From JADFOB01 sp964651325 (GTDB lineage: Bacteria > Planctomycetota > Phycisphaerae > UBA1845), in NCBI GenBank assembly GCA_964651325.1, contig CAZYXP010000137.1:1-10471 (forward strand): a DNA stretch of 10,471 bases, written 5' to 3'. The position numbers and the translations under genes are program-made. Below, in pieces: positions 8,265-10,471 of the stretch. Position 1 is the stretch's first letter. Each line of letters starts with the position of its first letter. Below the pieces are notes generated by a model that saw only the letters and a list, made by a program, of their open reading frames with translations, was not told the DNA's origin and did not search any database.

Positions 8265-8780
8265 NNNNNNNNNNNNNNNNNNNNNNNNNNNNNNNNNNNN
8301 NNNNNNNNNNNNNNNNNNNNNNNNNNNNNNNNNNNNNNNNNNNNNNNNNNNNNNNNNNNNNNNNTGGATTGCAACGACGGGTGTCCGAACGATCCTAACA
8401 AGTCGGCTCCCGGCGCTTGCGGCTGCGGTATCCCGGATGTCGATTCGGACGGCAACGGCGTACTAGACTGTAACGATGGGTGCCCGAATGTAGACTCGGA
8501 CGGCGACGGTGTGCTGGACTGCAACGACGATTGCGCGAATGACCCCAACAAGACTACCCCTGGTGTTTGCGGCTGCGGCGTGCCCGATACGGATTCAGAC
8601 GGAGACGGCATCCCCGACTGCAACGACGGTTGTGCGAATACGGATACGGACGGTGACGGCGTAGTCGACTGCAACGACGGCTGCGAAAACGACGCAAACA
8701 AGACGAGCCCCGGCCTTTGCGGTTGCGGCGTGCCCGATACGGACTCCGACGGCAACGGCACACCCGACTGCCTTGACCCC
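8170..8780 (+). repeat. Alternating long/short Cys-Asp repeats (thrombospondin type 3-like, calcium-binding type) within the surface protein
   Basis: The long unit is 33 residues (99 nt): C-x-N-D-P-N-K-x-x-P-G-x-C-G-C-G-x-P-D-x-D-S-D-G-x-G-x-x-D-C-N-D-x. Copies start at 8170 (truncated by the N run), 8382, 8532 and 8682. The short unit is 17 residues (51 nt): C-x-N-x-D-x-D-G-D-G-V-x-D-C-N-D-x, with copies at 8481 and 8631. After the gap the order is long-short-long-short-long, giving a 150-nt super-period. The DxDxDGxGxxD core is a calcium-binding loop pattern known from thrombospondin type 3 and similar repeats. The paired Cys residues suggest disulfides, fitting an extracellular location. 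The last unit ends in DCLDP rather than DCND. Confidence 0.9.
8265..8364. other. Assembly gap (100 N) inside the repeat array
   Basis: Exactly 100 N is a common placeholder for a gap of unknown size. The same 13 bases (TGGATTGCAACGA) lie immediately left (8252-8264) and right (8365-8377), as expected for a break in near-identical repeats. The coding frame is +1 (7153 phase) before the gap and shifts after it, so the true gap length must be 2 modulo 3. That value includes -13, which is a simple 13-base overlap. Confidence 0.95.
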
Positions 8781-10471
8781 ACCGCCGCTACGCTTGTGCT
8801 TGACATTCCTTCTCCGACCGCCACCAGAATGTCACCCTGCCCAGTCTTCGCCTCGCTGGACTTCGACGCATCGAGCACGGGTGACGCGACCACATGGGAC
8901 CAATGCAAAATTATGTGGACCCTCTCGCGTGTCGGCGGCCTGGCCGCTTGGCCGGCCAAGTATCGTTTCGTTACGGATCCTCGCCCGGGCCTTAATGGTA
9001 TCCAGCGTGATCTGGCAACCGAGGGACGCGGGTTCAACATGGGCTGGCTCCTCACCGAGGGGGAGTGGACCATTCAGTGCACGGTAACAAACCCATCGCG
9101 CCAGGTAGCATCAGTAACCTCAGCCCCCATCACGATCGCACCCAACACCAGAACGAGAGTCTACGTCAACAGTGCCACGGGCACCGACGACACCAACCCG
9201 AACCGAGGGCATTCAGCGGGCGATCCCTACGCAACATTGGGATTCGCGTTTGACCAGCACGGTTCCACGGCTGACATGGAATACGAACTGGCCGGTGGGC
9301 ACGATGAACTACGAACAGTTGAAAGAATGCAGGCTTCAGCCGACAACGCTTATATCAGATGGAACGGCGTAGGCAATCGCCCCAAGATTCGCTGGGGCGT
9401 AGACGCGGGCGGCTTTGACACCATGATTGCGGTGACGGCTGGCAGTGAGCACCAAGTTTGGGAAGGCACCCAGGTCGAAAACACGTTTTCAACTCTTGAC
9501 GGCGCGGGAACGAGTGTAATTGCGTTTGCTGTCGGCGGTGACTTGTGCGCATTCATAGACATTAATGCGATTGGTTCTTTCACGCCTGCGCCAGATCTAG
9601 CAGGGAATAGATTTGATCACTTCATTGTGCCGGGTGGCCCCGGCCCCACAGGACTGCTAATGCAAGACTGCGTAACTGGAGCCACAAGCGGCTACTCCCT
9701 CGTATACACTTCGGGGCGTGATTACTTTCACAATGTGGTCGTCGGGTGCAACCTCGGTAAGTCCAGTAATGAGAGTGTAATCCGAACTACTGCTCCACTT
9801 CATAAGATAAACATACTTTACAACAGTCTGACTCAAAATGAGATCAAGTCCACACTTCGACTCGTTGCAGGAACTCTGCACCATGCTTACGGGAACAAGA
9901 TGACAGATGGCGATATATGGCTTGGTAGGATAAGCAAGGACTTCCAAACGGTAACAACACTCAGGATGGAGGCAAACCATATGTCCGGCACGACTTCGCT
10001 TGGCGGACCGATCGGCATAGGTGACTCTCTGCACGATGCTACGATTTGTAACAACATCCTGAAACCTGGAGTATTCTCAACAGGAAACTCTCAGCTCACT
10101 TTGACGTTTGGTAGCCCTACCGCTGGCCCCGGTCGTGGCTTGACGAATATCAAACTATACTTGAACACGATTATTCTGCCAGCTGGCGCCAAGCAAGGAG
10201 TATTTCGTGGCACCAGTAACGGAAACAATCTCAACTTCGCGGAAAACAAGCTTGTCGGAAACTTGCTCATAAGACCCGGAACGCAGGAACGTGGAATCTT
10301 TTATGATGTCTCCAACGTAGAATTCTCCTTTGTATCCGACAACGTGATGCCTGGATTCACTTTTGACTCACCATTTGGGAACCCGTTTGCTTTCCTTTGG
10401 GTCAATGGTTCGCGAAGCTTTGTCAACAATCTGACAGATTGGAATGCGCTCCCTTTCGTTGGAGCAGATAA
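8366..10471 (+). CDS. Large secreted surface protein, C-terminal part with right-handed beta-helix (partial, runs off the right edge)
   Basis: This is the continuation of the gene starting at 7153: the phase with codons at 8367, 8370 and so on is open for over 700 codons to the right edge, with no stop. It starts inside the Cys/Asp repeats (to about 8780). Next comes a beta-sandwich-like segment, about 8790-9150 (SPCPVFASLDFDASSTGD; WTIQCTVTNPSRQVASVTSA), which may be PKD- or Ig-like. From 9159, VYVNSATGTDDTNPNRG then AGDPYATLGFAF is the usual opening of a parallel beta-helix (pectate-lyase-like fold). After it come ladder-like rungs with Asn at turns: LYNSLTQN, NHMSGTT, NNILKPG, LNTIILP, ENKLVGNLLI, SDNVMPG. 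Such helices occur in polysaccharide-active enzymes and in surface adhesins; no catalytic residues can be assigned. The C-terminus, and any sorting signal, is outside the window. GC content falls clearly in the last ~900 bp. Confidence 0.85.

Noticed and set aside
8265..8466. Genuine frameshift or pseudogene in the surface-protein gene after 8264
   Set aside because: The shift is caused by the arbitrary 100-base length of the N placeholder. The repeat motif resumes in an open frame that stays open for over 2 kb.
8382..8780. Regular short DNA repeats that might suggest a CRISPR array or minisatellite
   Set aside because: The repeats are in frame, divergent at third codon positions and encode conserved Cys/Asp motifs. 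There are no identical direct repeats with unique spacers.
8093..9073. 326-codon minus-strand frame with Ser/Pro/Gln-rich repeats, running through the N run
   Set aside because: Its repeats are the reverse-strand reading of the Cys/Asp repeat array. It contains undefined bases and has no family signal, whereas the plus frame gives a coherent multidomain secreted protein.

Overview
The window looks like a scaffold from a metagenome-assembled bacterial genome: it is moderately GC-rich and contains a run of exactly 100 N. The lineage suggestion is inference. An exosortase gene set, a giant TPR protein and a very large secreted protein (PKD-like domains, Cys/Asp-rich calcium-type repeats, beta-helix) together fit Planctomycetota (for example Phycisphaerae-like bacteria) best. 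Myxococcota and other bacteria with elaborate envelopes also carry such proteins, and no phylogenetic marker is present.

Minus strand, 6719 down to 264. Three genes read in one direction and form an exosortase (PEP-CTERM-type protein sorting) cassette: an EpsI-family protein (6719-6003), the multi-spanning exosortase with a recognisable Cys/Arg/His active site (5878-4919), and a 1454-residue membrane-anchored TPR protein (4628-264). The spacings are 124 bp and about 290 bp, so co-transcription is plausible but not shown. Beyond the TPR stop, a 46-codon open frame runs off the left edge (138-1) and may be the 5' end of a fourth gene. The 290 bp between exosortase and TPR gene contain only doubtful small frames.

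Divergent intergenic region, 6720-7152. It separates the cassette from the plus-strand gene and must hold the 5' control sequences of both sides. Ribosome binding sites are visible, but no convincing promoter is.

Plus strand, 7153 to the right edge. One very long secreted protein gene is interrupted by the N run (8265-8364) and has no stop before the window ends. Its order is signal peptide, PKD/REJ-like domain, second beta-sandwich region, carboxypeptidase-regulatory-like domain, alternating long and short Cys/Asp repeats, another beta-sandwich domain, and a right-handed beta-helix. The N run changes the apparent frame, but the same protein continues: the repeat motif spans both sides, and the identical 13 bases flank the gap.

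How it may fit together (inference): the exosortase cassette would process and anchor proteins carrying a C-terminal sorting signal. The adjacent surface protein is a candidate substrate, but its C-terminus lies outside the window. No polysaccharide synthesis genes, RNA genes, mobile elements or CRISPR arrays were seen.
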